A stretch of DNA of 64,000 nt from Candidatus Carbonibacillus altaicus (GTDB lineage Bacteria > Bacillota > Bacilli > Thermicanales > DSM-22653), in NCBI GenBank assembly GCA_003050645.1, contig PEBX01000005.1, positions 1 through 64,000 of the forward strand, given 5' to 3'. The notes under the pieces were generated by a model. The model searched no databases. It saw nothing but the letters and a program-made list of their open reading frames with translations, and was not told where the DNA came from. Made by a program: the position numbers and the translations under genes. Below are positions 8,533 to 17,220 of the stretch, one piece after another (position 1 is the first letter of the stretch; every line of letters begins with the position of its first letter).

Positions 8533-10062
8533 TTACATTTCTGCACCAATCCCCGTTTGCGACCGCACCGAAAGTTCAGCAAAACGCGCTTCAAGTTCTT
8601 TCTCCGGCGGTGTTATAAGCGTCACGATCCAGGAGGTGAGAAACCCCACCGGCACACTGACCACACCGGGATTGGCCAGCGGAAAGATGGCGTCTTTGCC
8701 CATCACGCTGGGCCCTAGCACGACCAAAAGAACGGCGGTGATCGCCCCGATGATCATCCCACTCACTGCGCCGGCAGTATTAAACCTTTTCCAGTACAAG
8801 GAAAAGAGGATGACCGGCAAATTGGCACTGGCTGCGACGGCAAAAGCCAGTGCCACCAGATAGGCGACATTCTGCCCCTTCGCTAATATACCGATCACAA
8901 TGGAGATGGCACCGATCGTAAGCGCCGTATAGCGCGCCACCAGAAATTGTTTTTTCTCATCGACCTCACCTTTTTTAATGACGTTGGTGTAAATATCATG
9001 AGCAAAGGCACCGGAGGCAGCGATGACGAGTCCGGCGACGACGGCGACGATCGTCGCAAAGGAAACCGCGGCAATGGCCGACATAAAGAGCTCTCCTCCA
9101 AACGTGCCTGCTCCGCCCCCTAAATACTCAGCGAGAAGCGGTGCCGCCATGTTCCCCCCTTTGTCTGCCGCTCGAATCGCCTCGGGCCCGACCAGCACCA
9201 TCGCCCCAAAGCCGACAAACGTAATCAAGAGATAAAAGACACCGATGATCATCATCGCCCAGATGACCGATTTACGCGCTTCCTGAGCCGAAGGCACGGT
9301 ATAAAAACGAATCAAAATATGCGGCAGTCCGGCCGTACCTAACACGAGCGCGATTCCGAGTGAAAAAAGATCGATCGGGTTTTTATACAGTTTGCCGGGT
9401 TGTAGATACTCTGCGCCCTGCCCGTTCACCACCGCTTCAAACAGATGGGAAGGGTTGAAGGAATAGATCATCCCCAGCAAGAGTACGATCAAAAGCGTTC
9501 CACTCATGAGTAAAACTGCTTTGATGATCTGAACCCAGCTCGTTGCGAGCATACCGCCAAAGACGACGTATATAATCATCATCGCCCCGATAAAAACGAC
9601 CGCCCACTCATACGGCAGTCCGACGAGCAGCTGAATGATCGCCCCGGCCCCCACCATCTGTGCCACCATATAAAAAACGCTGATCGTAAGCGTCACAATG
9701 GCTGCGGCCGTCCGCACCGGAACGGGTTTTAAACGATACGATAAGACGTCGGCAAGTGTAAACTTACCGGAATTTCTAAGCGGTTCGGCTACCAGATAGA
9801 GCACGACGATGTAGCCCATCAGCCAGCCGACGGCATACATAAACCCATCATACCCATTTAAAGCGACCAAGCCGGCTATACCTAAAAAGGAAGCAGCACT
9901 CAAATAATCCCCAGCAATGGCGAGACCGTTTTGCGCTCCGGTGAGAGAACGCCCTGCCGCATAAAACTCACTCGTCCCTTTCACCCTCCGCGAAGCCCAG
10001 TACGTGATATACATGGTCAAAAGAATAATCACCAAAAAAAGGATAATACCGATCAGCTTCAT
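8533..10062 (-). CDS. Sodium:solute symporter, ActP/MctC-like monocarboxylate permease
   Basis: A 509-residue polytopic membrane protein with about 13 predicted helices, of the sodium:solute symporter family. The segment SLTGAQNGLAIAGDYLSAASFLG near residues 39-61 is the cation-site region shared by the acetate permease ActP and related short-chain acid carriers, and MLATSWVQIIKA is also typical. Likely substrates are acetate, pyruvate or similar acids. It is preceded by a DUF485 partner gene and followed by acsA in the same direction, which supports acetate uptake. The start ATG has GAGGTGG 5 nt upstream. Confidence 0.88.
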   Translation of the reverse strand: MKLIGIILFLVIILLTMYITYWASRRVKGTSEFYAAGRSLTGAQNGLAIAGDYLSAASFLGIAGLVALNGYDGFMYAVGWLMGYIVVLYLVAEPLRNSGKFTLADVLSYRLKPVPVRTAAAIVTLTISVFYMVAQMVGAGAIIQLLVGLPYEWAVVFIGAMMIIYVVFGGMLATSWVQIIKAVLLMSGTLLIVLLLGMIYSFNPSHLFEAVVNGQGAEYLQPGKLYKNPIDLFSLGIALVLGTAGLPHILIRFYTVPSAQEARKSVIWAMMIIGVFYLLITFVGFGAMVLVGPEAIRAADKGGNMAAPLLAEYLGGGAGTFGGELFMSAIAAVSFATIVAVVAGLVIAASGAFAHDIYTNVIKKGEVDEKKQFLVARYTALTIGAISIVIGILAKGQNVAYLVALAFAVAASANLPVILFSLYWKRFNTAGAVSGMIIGAITAVLLVVLGPSVMGKDAIFPLANPGVVSVPVGFLTSWIVTLITPPEKELEARFAELSVRSQTGIGAEM

Positions 10063-10173
10063 CGTCCCACCTCACTTTCCACATTTTTTATGCTATCCTG
10101 AAATAGGATGCGGCATTTCATCCTTCTGCTGGTGCTGCAAAGCGGCATGGAAGCTCTAGCCTGTGTTACGGGA

Positions 10174-10557
10174 CTATACTGAGTTAGGAGACTGTGCCGT
10201 GTTTTCAACCGATTGACGGGCGATCGCCTGAGAGGCGCGATCAAAGCGGCGGGCCACCGCCACATATAAAAAGGCGAGCCCCCAGGCCACCAGATAATAG
10301 ATGAGCCCGTACGCATAACCGAATGTGACAAAGCCGACGACATACTTGGACATAAGCGGTTTGGCATAACCGGCAAGGAGCGGCAGGAGCAAATAGAAAG
10401 CGACAAACAGCAACGTGACCGGCCAGATAAACGATAATTTGGCCCGACGCAGCTCCTTAAATGCCTGCGTGTCAGCAATTTCCGCAAGCTTCGTCGACCC
10501 AACTTCCTGACGCAGCGGTTCAGCGATTCCGCGCGTGCTTGCTGCAATTTCAGCCAT
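10174..10557 (-). CDS. DUF485 domain membrane protein (symporter partner)
   Basis: A 127-residue inner-membrane protein with a soluble N-terminus (about residues 1-40) and two transmembrane helices (about 44-64 and 78-102), the layout of DUF485/YjcH proteins that are nearly always encoded next to ActP-type symporters. Its role is probably assembly or function of the symporter; the biochemical activity is unknown. AAAGGAGTG lies 7 nt before the ATG. The symporter gene follows after 111 bp. A cre match and the terminator of the upstream regulator gene lie in its promoter region. Confidence 0.88.
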   Translation of the reverse strand: MAEIAASTRGIAEPLRQEVGSTKLAEIADTQAFKELRRAKLSFIWPVTLLFVAFYLLLPLLAGYAKPLMSKYVVGFVTFGYAYGLIYYLVAWGLAFLYVAVARRFDRASQAIARQSVENTAQSPNSV

Positions 10558-10632
10558 AACTATTCACTCCTTTGACAATTTTTAAATATTTTTCTTGTTT
10601 AGGAGACGCTACCTCTTTGGCAACACATCCAT

Positions 10633-10647
10633 TGGTAGCGCTTGCAA
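10633..10647 (-). promoter_or_regulatory. Candidate CcpA cre site upstream of the DUF485-symporter operon
   Basis: On the minus strand TTGCAAGCGCTACCA fits all defined positions of WTGNAANCGNWNNCW. It lies 76 bp before the DUF485 start, a usual position for repression of transport operons by CcpA. Confidence 0.65.
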
Positions 10648-10656
10648 TAAAGCATA

Positions 10657-10692
10657 ACAAAAAAAGACGCTGCCCGGTTAAAAACAGACGTC
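10657..10692 (-). terminator. Rho-independent terminator after the response-regulator gene
   Basis: On the minus strand GACG-T-CTG pairs with CAGCGTC (one bulged T), followed by TTTTTTTG. It separates the regulator genes from the DUF485-symporter operon. Confidence 0.7.
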
Positions 10693-10758
10693 AAATGTCG
10701 TAAGTGTAGCGTAAAACGCCTTCATTGCTAGATGAATGACAAGGACATGCAAAAACCA

Positions 10759-11532
10759 TTAGGCTCGCCCTAATCGCTCAAATAGCTGCTTAGCCGCAGC
10801 CCGGCTCACCGGCACCGTGGAACGCGCCGCATCGCGCAAAAGAAGCGTATATGCACCATTAAACCACGGCGTAATCGCTTCGATATAATCAAGATTCACG
10901 AGATAACTGCGGTGGACGCGAAAAAAATCGTGCCCGCTCAGTTTTTCTTCTAGCTCGCTTAACGTCATACGGCTTTCGATGGTCTGCGATTCCGTATGAA
11001 TATGAATCCCCCTTCCTTCGCGTACAGCATAGATCACATCCGCAGGCGTGAGCACGACGAGCCGTTCCCCATCATCAATGACGAGACGGACCGGGCGCGT
11101 CAAGGGAACTCTGGGCATCGCATCCGATCGGTCATCGGAGCGTTCATCGCGCTTTGCGCCGCCTCTTGAAGCAAGATGCCGCCGTACTCTTCCAAGCGCT
11201 CGCATCAGCCTCTCTTCGTCAAACGGCTTTAATACATAATCGACGGCTTCCAGTTCAAACGCCTGTACTGCATGCTCATCATAAGCAGTCACAAATACAA
11301 AGAGGGGGGGCTCCTTGTCCAGCGCACGAAGCGCATGTACGACCGCAAGACCTGTAAGTTTCGGCATCTGGATATCTAAAAAAACAACATCGACATCTTT
11401 CTCCTTGATTAAAAGTAAAAGTTCGCTCCCATCGGTCGCCTGACCGACGAGTTCCACATCGTTTGCCTGATTCAGTAAATAGACGAGCTCTTCGCGCGCG
11501 AGCGTTTCATCATCGGCTACAAGGACGCGCAA
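10759..11532 (-). CDS. LytTR-type response regulator (LytT/LytR family)
   Basis: A 257-residue two-component regulator. The N-terminal receiver domain has the acidic pair Asp7-Asp8, phospho-acceptor Asp53 in VVFLDIQMPK and the lysine in YVLKPFDEERL. The C-terminal LytTR DNA-binding domain (about residues 155-255) carries HDFFRVHRSYLVNLDYI. The start is TTG at 11532 with AAAGGAGG 7 nt upstream. The kinase gene precedes it after 42 bp. In Bacillus and Staphylococcus, LytST controls pyruvate-responsive transport or murein-hydrolase genes; here the neighbours are symporters, so transport control is the likely job. Confidence 0.93.
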   Translation of the reverse strand: MRVLVADDETLAREELVYLLNQANDVELVGQATDGSELLLLIKEKDVDVVFLDIQMPKLTGLAVVHALRALDKEPPLFVFVTAYDEHAVQAFELEAVDYVLKPFDEERLMRALGRVRRHLASRGGAKRDERSDDRSDAMPRVPLTRPVRLVIDDGERLVVLTPADVIYAVREGRGIHIHTESQTIESRMTLSELEEKLSGHDFFRVHRSYLVNLDYIEAITPWFNGAYTLLLRDAARSTVPVSRAAAKQLFERLGRA

Positions 11533-11558
11533 GATGGTTCCTCCTTTCTTGAAGTTTA

Positions 11559-11586
11559 TTTCAGAAGGCTTGTTTCAGAAGGCTTG
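11559..11586. repeat. 14-bp exact tandem duplication across the kinase stop codon
   Basis: tttcagaaggcttg occurs twice in a row (11559-11572 and 11573-11586). The duplication spans the stop codon of the kinase gene, so its last codons are copied into the 3' region. Confidence 0.8.
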
Positions 11587-13485
11587 TTTTGGACTTGCAT
11601 GAACGTCTCGATGCGCATGGTCGATTTGCAGTGTATCGTCTATTTGCAGTGTATCGTCGTTTTGAAACGTTCGATCATTTTGCGGTACAAGGATATCTTG
11701 ATTGGTACGATGGTCCCGCGACAGGTGATCGTGACGTTCAGTGATCGGGATGGTGAAAGTGACTTCCCCGCCCCCTTCTGGATGATTAAGGAGCGTAAGT
11801 TCTGCCTGCGGTCCGAACAGGCGTATCAGTCTTTGATTCACATTATACAGACCGATACCGCTTCCCTTTTGACGCGTAAACAAGCGTTTGCCGGCGCGCG
11901 TTAAAACTTCGGCGTCAAAGCCGATACCGTTGTCGCGTACCCGTACCGTCATCTCTTCATGAAGTTCGATCTCGACGCGCACCCAGCCCCCCGCAAGGCG
12001 TGTGCTCAGTCCATGCTGCAAGCTATTTTCTACGAGCGGCTGAATACTGGCTGGCGGGACATACAGTTTTTTATGGTAGATCGCATCCGGTAACGTGACC
12101 TCCAGTCGATACCGACCGGGAAAACGCGCTTCCACAATGTCCCAGTAATTGGCGAGAAAAGAAAGTTCTTCTTGCAGTGGGACGAGCGTATGTTCCATCT
12201 GCCGTAAATTGTATCGCAAGACATGGCCCAGTTTGACCGTAACTTCGCGCGCTCGCTCCGGCTGCGTACGAATCAGAGCAGCAATGACATGCAGGGTATT
12301 GAACAAAAAATGCGGATGCACCTGGGTTTGCAGGGCACTGAGTTCCGCTTCCCGTACCAGTTCCTTCATACGACGCGTGGCCAGTGCGGAAAGCTCGCGG
12401 GAGAGAAGATCACCGAGCCCTTGCGCCAAAGCCAGCTCCACAGGCCGAATGTGCGCACTGGAGCGAAAATAAAGCTTGATGAGCCCCTGTACGCGATCCC
12501 CTTCTAAAAGCGGAATAATAATCGCTGCCGTAAGCGGACAATGACGCTCTGAACATTCGATCTCATCCCGGCTTAAGGCAACCTTAAGCGCGCCCTCTTC
12601 GATCGCCTGCCGGGAAAGCCGGGTCTTGAGTAGATCACCGCTTACATGATGGTCTTCCCCGTCACCGATGTGCGCGAGCACGCGGCTTTCATCGGTGACG
12701 GAGACGGCTGCCACATCCAGCGCTTCATAGAGCAGCCGGGCCAGTTTTTTCCCCCGCTCCCAGGGGCTTTCCAACGATAAAAAGGGAAGCGCCTGCCGGG
12801 CCAGCGACAGCGCTTTTTTCGTCTCCAACGCGGCTTCTTGCTCTTCTTCCAGGAGCGCCTGGTGCATAATCGCCGTAAATACGGCTAGAGAAGAACTCGT
12901 GACGACGACGAGCGGAAGACCAAACCATTCCGTAAGTGCAATTGCCGTCTCGGTGTCGCCCGCCGTCACCAGGATAAGGGACATCTGTAAAAAGGGAGGG
13001 AAAATACCGATAAAAAAGGCTCGCATCGGCGAAAGTAAGCGTCGATCGGCAAGAATTCGCGCCACCGGCGCTCCGATCCCGCCTACGATCACGACGGTGA
13101 GGGCATTGGCCACTGCGCTTAGGCTACCGATCCACACGTTAACTGCCGCGGCAAAGAGCGCCGCGCCCACACCCACAAACACCCCCCCAAAAAGAGAGGC
13201 GATCATCACCGGAATGACGCTCGTGTCGATCCAGTACACGTTTTTAAAAGCATGAGCCGGTTCGTGGAAAGAAGGTCGATACCAGTTTTCACCATCGAAG
13301 ACAACCCCTAAAAAAACAGCAAGCATACTCATCAAGCCAAAGAGCACCACTGCAAAAAGACGTGCCATCCCACCTGAGTCGTGCAAAAGAAAACGAAAAC
13401 GACGTTTACGCATAATGATAAACACGACCAAAATGACAATGGCCGTGCGTTCCCATAAAGCCAGGGTAAGCTCGAACAAGACCAC
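11575..13485 (-). CDS. LytS-like sensor histidine kinase
   Basis: A 636-residue membrane sensor: an N-terminal 5TMR-LYT region with 5-6 helices (residues ~5-215), a GAF-like domain (~230-365), the phospho-acceptor motif QVHPHFLFNTLH with His near residue 388, and a HATPase domain with VENSLQHGL, DNGIGFD and GSGIGLYNVNQRL. LytS homologues sense extracellular pyruvate in Bacillus. The GTG start has AAAGAGGTG just upstream. The C-terminal ~50 residues after the ATPase domain are low-complexity (Asp/Asn/His/Gln, with DDTLQID-like repeats) and come from short tandem DNA repeats; this tail is not part of the family. It is probably cotranscribed with the response regulator. Confidence 0.92.
   Translation of the reverse strand: MVLFELTLALWERTAIVILVVFIIMRKRRFRFLLHDSGGMARLFAVVLFGLMSMLAVFLGVVFDGENWYRPSFHEPAHAFKNVYWIDTSVIPVMIASLFGGVFVGVGAALFAAAVNVWIGSLSAVANALTVVIVGGIGAPVARILADRRLLSPMRAFFIGIFPPFLQMSLILVTAGDTETAIALTEWFGLPLVVVTSSSLAVFTAIMHQALLEEEQEAALETKKALSLARQALPFLSLESPWERGKKLARLLYEALDVAAVSVTDESRVLAHIGDGEDHHVSGDLLKTRLSRQAIEEGALKVALSRDEIECSERHCPLTAAIIIPLLEGDRVQGLIKLYFRSSAHIRPVELALAQGLGDLLSRELSALATRRMKELVREAELSALQTQVHPHFLFNTLHVIAALIRTQPERAREVTVKLGHVLRYNLRQMEHTLVPLQEELSFLANYWDIVEARFPGRYRLEVTLPDAIYHKKLYVPPASIQPLVENSLQHGLSTRLAGGWVRVEIELHEEMTVRVRDNGIGFDAEVLTRAGKRLFTRQKGSGIGLYNVNQRLIRLFGPQAELTLLNHPEGGGEVTFTIPITERHDHLSRDHRTNQDILVPQNDRTFQNDDTLQIDDTLQIDHAHRDVHASPKQAF
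11622..11657. repeat. 18-bp tandem repeat coding for the kinase tail
   Basis: Two 18-bp units differing at one position (11622-11639 and 11640-11657) encode the duplicated DTLQID segment near the C-terminus of the LytS-like kinase. Confidence 0.7.
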
Positions 13486-13533
13486 ACACCTCTTTCAAAA
13501 CCGGCACGATACGCTCGCTTTTATTGCCTTTTT

Positions 13534-15090
13534 TTAAAACATCTGCTCAGGCGGACGACCGTGCGCTTTTACAAAAAAGCGTCGCCAGAGTGTCTCATTC
13601 TGTTGCGCATGTGACTCGAAAACATCCTCAACCTGAAGCTGTAGTCTTCCATCGAGCTGTCGTCGTCTTCTATCTTCTAACAAAGAAACAGCCATGGCGA
13701 TTATCAAAGTTATCGGAATACTAAGAAAAACACCTGTAAACTGCCCATGAAAAATGAAAAGCGAGGATAGCGACATAACGACACCGGCGACGAGGCCCGC
13801 CGCAACACCATAGGTGCGCATACCGCGCCAATATAACGTAAGCATCAAGACCGGCGTTAAGCTAGACGTCGCCGTCAAGAACGTGAGCGCGACGAGATAA
13901 GCGACATTTCTTTCGGCCAGACCGAGCGTAATCGCCGTTGCCAAAATCCCGACCACGATCGCCGACAGTTTAGCTACCCGAAGCTGGGCTCGATCAGATG
14001 TTTTGCCATGGCCCAGCACCTGATGATACACATCGTAAGACAAAGCCGTCGTCGCGGAGATCACCAGTCCCGTAACCACGGCAAGAATCGTCGCAAAAGC
14101 AAGCGCCACAACAAACGCCACGAGAAAAGCCCCACCCAGTACATTGGCGAGAAGCGGTGCAGCGAGGTTACCGGAGGGATCAACCGTCCTGAGCGTATCG
14201 TAACCGACCAAAACCCGTGCAGAAAACCCCAGAATGAGCGTAATCAGATAAAATAAACCGATAATCGAAGCGGCAGTTAAAATAGAAATGCGTACAGAAC
14301 GTACAGAACGTACGGTAAAAAGGCGCATCAATATGTGTGGAAGACCGGACGTCCCTAAAAAAAGTGTGAGAAGAAGCGCCAGCGCCTGTATAGTCGTTTC
14401 CGATTGTGCCAGTGCGCTGTGCGCTGCACTCTTCTGAAACATCTCTTCTGCCTCTTGAAAAAGACGCATAAACTGCCAGTCATACCGCGCAAAAGCGATA
14501 AGCACAAGGAGGATCGTTCCGCTTAAGAGAAGCACCGTTTTAATGATCTGCACCCAGCTCGTTGCCGTCATACCGCCAAACGTCACGTAGATCGTCATCA
14601 AGGTTCCGATAATTAATACCGAAGATACATAATCCAGACCGAGTAACAGGCGCAAAAGCAACCCTGAGGCGACCAGCTGAGGAACAAGATACATGAGCGA
14701 AATAACAAATTGAAAAAAAGCCACCACGAGACGCAGTCGCTGATCGGGGAAGCGGGCATAAAAAACATCACCCAGCGAAAAAAGACCTAGCCGATGAACA
14801 GGTTCGGCGACCCAGAGCATCAAAAACAAATAAGATGAAAGAAAACCAATGGAATACAAAAAACCATGATATCCAAAAAGCGCGACGGCACCGGTCGTCC
14901 CCAAAAAAGAAGCCGCGCTGATATAATCACCGGCAATCGCGAGACCATTTTGCACGCCTGTCAAACTTCGTTGAGCCGTATAAAAAATAACGGTCGTCCG
15001 GCCCTGTTCCGCCGCCCAGTGCGTAATAACCAGTGTCCCGGCCATAATCGTTAAAAATAAAAAAAACGAAACAACACCCGGTTCCGGCAT
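13534..15090 (-). CDS. Second sodium:solute symporter, ActP/MctC-like
   Basis: A 518-residue paralogue of the symporter at 8.5-10 kb, sharing SLTGVQNGLAIAGDYISAASFLG and MTATSWVQIIKT, with about 13 membrane helices. It ends in a ~50-residue charged cytoplasmic tail. A cytoplasmic loop contains VRSVRSVRI, encoded by three 9-bp repeats at 14291-14317. The ATG has AAAGGAGGGG 4-5 nt upstream. It lies immediately upstream of the LytS-like kinase gene (48 bp) and after a small DUF485-like gene, so the sensor may be cotranscribed with this transporter. Substrate specificity is unknown; a short monocarboxylate is likely. Confidence 0.87.
   Translation of the reverse strand: MPEPGVVSFFLFLTIMAGTLVITHWAAEQGRTTVIFYTAQRSLTGVQNGLAIAGDYISAASFLGTTGAVALFGYHGFLYSIGFLSSYLFLMLWVAEPVHRLGLFSLGDVFYARFPDQRLRLVVAFFQFVISLMYLVPQLVASGLLLRLLLGLDYVSSVLIIGTLMTIYVTFGGMTATSWVQIIKTVLLLSGTILLVLIAFARYDWQFMRLFQEAEEMFQKSAAHSALAQSETTIQALALLLTLFLGTSGLPHILMRLFTVRSVRSVRISILTAASIIGLFYLITLILGFSARVLVGYDTLRTVDPSGNLAAPLLANVLGGAFLVAFVVALAFATILAVVTGLVISATTALSYDVYHQVLGHGKTSDRAQLRVAKLSAIVVGILATAITLGLAERNVAYLVALTFLTATSSLTPVLMLTLYWRGMRTYGVAAGLVAGVVMSLSSLFIFHGQFTGVFLSIPITLIIAMAVSLLEDRRRRQLDGRLQLQVEDVFESHAQQNETLWRRFFVKAHGRPPEQMF
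14291..14317. repeat. 9-bp tandem repeat inside the second symporter gene
   Basis: cgtacagaa is present twice exactly and a third time with changes. In frame, it encodes the VRSVRSVRI segment of a cytoplasmic loop. Confidence 0.7.
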
Positions 15091-15121
15091 CCCTCCCCTC
15101 CTTTCTATTTTTCTTCTTTAT

Positions 15122-15358
15122 CTACTTTTCTTCTTTAGTACGAAGATACGCCTCTAAAGCAATCATAAAAATCGCAAGAAATAGCAAAAATACTCCATAA
15201 ACCCAGAGCCATGCAGGTTGGACCGGTGAAATGTTCTCGTCTAGCACACCTATGACGGATGAGTCTGTCACTGATAGCGCAAATGGTAACAAAAGATAAA
15301 ACACAAGAAACAGGGCAGTTAAAAAGATGCGCCGCCTGAACCCTCTAAGGTGTCTCAT
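15122..15358 (-). CDS. Small DUF485-like membrane protein
   Basis: A 78-residue protein with two transmembrane helices (about residues 9-29 and 48-70) and a basic N-terminus (RHLRGFRRR). Size, the FYLLLPF segment and the position directly before a symporter gene match DUF485 partner proteins, although it lacks their longer N-terminal region. GGAGG lies 10 nt before the ATG. The symporter starts 31 bp downstream. The DUF485 assignment is by context and topology. Confidence 0.7.
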   Translation of the reverse strand: MRHLRGFRRRIFLTALFLVFYLLLPFALSVTDSSVIGVLDENISPVQPAWLWVYGVFLLFLAIFMIALEAYLRTKEEK

Positions 15359-15428
15359 ATGCCCCGCCCTCCTCTTCTCTTCAAATCCGAGAACGAAAAC
15401 TGACTATTCCGATAAATATAGTGATCTT

Positions 15429-15470
15429 AGACGCCCTCTTTCACCAATGTGCGCAAGGGGCGTCTTTCTA
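15429..15470. other. Inverted repeat, possible factor-independent stop hairpin
   Basis: AGACGCCC and GGGCGTCT form an 8-bp stem with a ~20-nt loop. A short TTTCT follows on the plus strand, but no plus-strand gene enters it; on the minus strand, downstream of trxA, there is no T-run. Confidence 0.35.
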
Positions 15471-15484
15471 GAGTGAACTCTGCA

Positions 15485-15540
15485 GTGACATACTCCCACC
15501 ACCTACGCTAACGCTTAGAGGTGGGGCTGTTCGGTTAAAC
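15485..15540. mobile_element. Orphan hairpin resembling an IS200/IS605-type (TnpB) right end
   Basis: CCCACC (15495-15500) and GGTGGG (15520-15525) enclose CTACGCTAACGCTTAG, followed by GGCTGTTCGGTTAAACGC. This layout resembles the terminal hairpin (also the 3' part of the omega RNA) of IS1341/IS605-group elements as I remember them. No transposase gene is beside it, so it would be a solo end or a remnant. Confidence 0.4.
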
Positions 15541-15557
15541 GCTGTGGTCATGCAAAA

Positions 15558-15878
15558 TTATAGATGCTTCTCGATCAACCGCACAAAATTGTCCTTCGGT
15601 TGAAACCCGACGATACGATCGACGACCTCACCATTTTTAAACATAAGGAGCGTCGGGATACCCATTATTCCAAACCGCGCCGGCGTTTCAGGGTGCTCAT
15701 CCACATTCAACTTCACGATCTGAATTTTACCAGCAAATTCTTGATCCAACTGTTCCAAAACAGGGGCAATCATACGGCACGGAGCGCACCATTCCGCCCA
15801 AAAATCTACGATCATGAGGCCCTCACCTTGTTCCACGTCTTTTGCAAAATCTGCATCTGTCGTATGCATAATCGCCAT
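15558..15878 (-). CDS. trxA: Thioredoxin
   Basis: A 106-residue thioredoxin, the usual length. The redox site reads WCAPC (the middle residue is Ala where B. subtilis TrxA has Gly), with the conserved IMGIPTLLMFKNGE cis-proline segment and the GFQPKD turn. It reduces protein disulfides using thioredoxin reductase. The start at 15878 has AAAGGAGG 8 nt upstream; the open frame extends 25 codons further but without support. In Bacillus trxA lies next to the etf genes, as it does loosely here. Very sure. Confidence 0.96.
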   Translation of the reverse strand: MAIMHTTDADFAKDVEQGEGLMIVDFWAEWCAPCRMIAPVLEQLDQEFAGKIQIVKLNVDEHPETPARFGIMGIPTLLMFKNGEVVDRIVGFQPKDNFVRLIEKHL

Positions 15879-16093
15879 TCTGAACGCCTCCTTTAATCTG
15901 TGTGTATGATCCAATGCGGTCATGTGCGGTTCATTGCGGTCATTTGCTCTCACCCAAAAGAGTCATGTGCGCTTAAGCTCTGGCACATAGGACACTTCAC
16001 TTATTTTAGTTTAACAAGAGATCTACCAAAAAGCAAACTAAACCCATAACGTAAACCGATATGTTTCTCAGCTTCCTGCTACAAAGAAAAACA

Positions 16094-16855
16094 TCATCCG
16101 TATCGAAGAGAACGACGTATTTCCCGCCACTCCGGAATGTACTGCTCTACAATATCCCAGAAGCGCGCGTTGTGCGATGGTTCCAAAAGATGGGCGAGTT
16201 CATGGACGACCACGTACTCGATCGCTTCTTTATTTTTATGGACAAGCATCAGAGAAAACCAGAGACGCTTTTTTGCTGGAATACATGTACCCCAACGGGT
16301 GCGCATTTTACGGATACGCACCTCCTCCACCGTGACCCCCATGCGCGGAGCCCACATTGCTACCAGTTCCATGATCACCGAAAGCAGCATCGATTTTAAC
16401 CAGTCTTCTAACAAAACATTGCGTTTTTCTGCGGTCACATAAGAAGGCACATAAAAATATAAAGCCGCGCTTTGCAAGAGCGCGAGCGGCCGTTTTTCCG
16501 CTTCGCTTTCCTTCCAAAAAAGAAACCGGCGCTCCCCGAAAAGTTCAATCCAGCAGGCTTTTTCCTGTCCAGATTGACCGACGATCCAGTGCAGTTTTTG
16601 TTCTCCTTTTTTTTGTAAAAAACGCCGTATTTTTTCTTCTAACCACGCACGTCGCTTATATAAGATGCGTAAAATCTCGTCACGGTGGGTTTTTAAAGGA
16701 GCTCGAACGAGCACATAGGGCCAGGCAGGATCCTCCTTGATCTGTATATACAGATGACGAATGGATTTATATTCGACGACCACCCATAACGTAAACGGTA
16801 AAAAGTCGCTTAACGCAAACTGCTCACTTTCATGTATCTTTTTAGACATGCCCAT
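16094..16855 (-). CDS. YgjP/SprT-like zinc metallopeptidase (DUF45)
   Basis: A 253-residue cytoplasmic protein. The C-terminal half carries the family signature RKMRTRWGTC, then VVVHELAHL with the zinc-binding HELAH, and a third ligand region HNARFWDIVEQYIPEW. The N-terminal half is the usual RAP..K..DEILRIL-type domain. Proteins of this YgjP-like family are thought to be zinc metalloproteases; their substrates are unknown. GGAGAG lies 5 nt before ATG 16855; ATG 16849 is an alternative. A candidate promoter lies about 130 nt upstream. It is monocistronic. Confidence 0.88.
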   Translation of the reverse strand: MGMSKKIHESEQFALSDFLPFTLWVVVEYKSIRHLYIQIKEDPAWPYVLVRAPLKTHRDEILRILYKRRAWLEEKIRRFLQKKGEQKLHWIVGQSGQEKACWIELFGERRFLFWKESEAEKRPLALLQSAALYFYVPSYVTAEKRNVLLEDWLKSMLLSVIMELVAMWAPRMGVTVEEVRIRKMRTRWGTCIPAKKRLWFSLMLVHKNKEAIEYVVVHELAHLLEPSHNARFWDIVEQYIPEWREIRRSLRYG

Positions 16856-17220
16856 CTTCTCTCCGACCTTAAGATATATTTATTTTTTGTTCTCATCAAC
16901 CGATACGAATCTCGAACCTCATCAAACGGTACGCTTCAAACGGTACGCTTCCCGTTCATTTCCAAGAGTCCCCTTCGCTATGTTACAATCATACTAAACA
17001 AATGTCATACGAACAACGGATCTTGCCTAAAAAAGGTATAACGCCTAACCAAACCGAAACATAGCGCACCAAGCCGTAGCATAACCGATATGAATCGTTC
17101 GATCAAACGATGACAGTGAGAATCGACCCCCATGTCGCCGCCGGGGCGGCACCACCAGAAGGATGAAATAATGCAACCTATTTCAAGATCGAACGATCGA
17201 ATAAAGAAAGGATGAGTCGT
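16856..17220. other. Divergent intergenic region, 365 bp
   Basis: It separates the metallopeptidase gene (minus) from the thioredoxin-like gene (plus). It contains an exact 14-bp tandem duplication (tcaaacggtacgct, 16922-16949), a minus-strand promoter candidate (16988-17016) and the palindrome GCCGCCGGGGCGGC (17134-17147). No gene is seen. Confidence 0.6.
16988..17016 (-). promoter_or_regulatory. Promoter candidate for the YgjP-like gene
   Basis: On the minus strand TTGTTC (17011-17016), 17 nt and TATGAT (16988-16993). Confidence 0.35.
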
